Below, one piece after another: positions 43,967 through 44,136 of a DNA stretch of 44,136 bases; positions within the stretch are counted from its first letter, which is position 1; every line of letters begins with the position of its first letter. The notes below the pieces were generated by a model. It saw nothing but the letters and a program-made list of their open reading frames with translations, had not been told where the DNA came from and did not search any database. A program made the position numbers and the translations under genes. Source of the DNA: Xylophilus sp. (lineage in GTDB: Bacteria > Pseudomonadota > Gammaproteobacteria > Burkholderiales > Burkholderiaceae_C); NCBI GenBank assembly GCA_009914555.1, contig WNDY01000036.1, positions 1-44,136 on the forward strand. Direction: 5' to 3'.

Positions 43967-44136
43967 TGTAGAGCTAAGTGTCGCATCCCGGATGATTGCA
44001 TAAGCGAGAATCGCTATCCACTCTTCATGGCCCGAGCGGTGATGCGAGGATTGATAGAGTCACTGCAATCACCTCCGGAGGTCCAAGCATGCTGATCGCC
44101 CTGCACAGGAACGCCCGCACCACGCCCGCCGTGCGT
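43967..44136 (+). mobile_element. left end of an insertion sequence (IS481-like, partial)
   Basis: The sequence from about 43967 (TGTAGAGCTAAGTGTCGC) to the window edge includes a transposase start at 44089. A TGT terminus and a leader of about 120 bases fit the IS481 family, but the exact end and target duplication cannot be fixed because the other end is outside the window. Confidence 0.45.
44089..44136 (+). CDS. transposase N-terminus, IS481-like (partial)
   Basis: ATG 44089, with GGAGG seven bases upstream, opens a frame MLIALHRNARTTPAVR that continues off the window. This N-terminus is typical of IS481-type transposases, in which it precedes a helix-turn-helix and a DDE integrase core. 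Only 16 residues are visible. Confidence 0.65.
   Translation, partial: MLIALHRNARTTPAVR

Noticed and set aside
43889..44095. A 68-codon plus-strand ORF across attC 3 and the IS leader
   Set aside because: It crosses the attC site and the putative IS boundary and has no motif; the cassette direction is minus.

Overview
The window is a chromosomal segment of a very GC-rich betaproteobacterium. Gene content and arrangement (gatCAB divergent from mreBCD-mrdA, xth divergent from pyrE, a complete T6SS with Hcp1- and DUF4280-type proteins) point to Burkholderiales, most likely Comamonadaceae. The species cannot be fixed from the sequence alone. The last 1.4 kb is clearly less GC-rich and is a mobile insertion.

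Region 1 (about 1-27100, all leftward) is one long type VI secretion (T6SS) locus. In transcription order it runs tssB, tssC, hcp, tssE, tssF, tssG, clpV, vgrG, a YwqK/MORN-repeat protein, a DUF4280 PAAR-like protein, a small membrane protein, then a four-gene amino-acid module (periplasmic binding protein, SLC1-type symporter, Asp/Glu-family racemase, second SLC1-type symporter), then tssJ, tssK, tssL, tssM, tssA, a small coupled ORF, a hypothetical membrane protein and a PrsW-family membrane protease. All 13 core T6SS genes are present. Many junctions are ATGA, GTGA or TGATG overlaps, so translation is coupled along the operon. Two core genes read as frameshifted: tssB by one extra C in a C8 tract near its 5' end, and tssE by one extra base beside a 12-bp tandem duplication.

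Region 2 (27300-38200) is housekeeping. It holds xth (exonuclease III) divergent from pyrE with overlapping start codons, a periplasmic coiled-coil protein whose 3' end overlaps gatB, the leftward gatCAB operon, and the rightward mreB / mreC-mreD-mrdA cell-shape cluster with an intrinsic terminator between mreB and mreC, followed by a small TPR-like protein. No rodA follows mrdA.

Region 3 (38200-42400) is metabolic: a TauE/SafE-type permease, a GMC oxidoreductase with its divergent LysR regulator, and a VOC-fold protein.

Region 4 (about 42750-44136) is an integron gene-cassette array read right to left. It has three recognisable attC sites, a VOC-family cassette gene, a DUF1010-like ORF reading into an attC, and a small membrane/zinc-ribbon cassette gene. 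A fourth cassette is apparently cut by an insertion sequence whose transposase starts at 44089 and runs off the window. No integrase is visible; by attC orientation it would lie to the right.

The most novel feature is the racemase/symporter/binding-protein module inside the T6SS operon. It suggests that the secretion system is co-expressed with uptake and stereo-conversion of an amino acid, possibly for peptidoglycan editing or metabolite competition.
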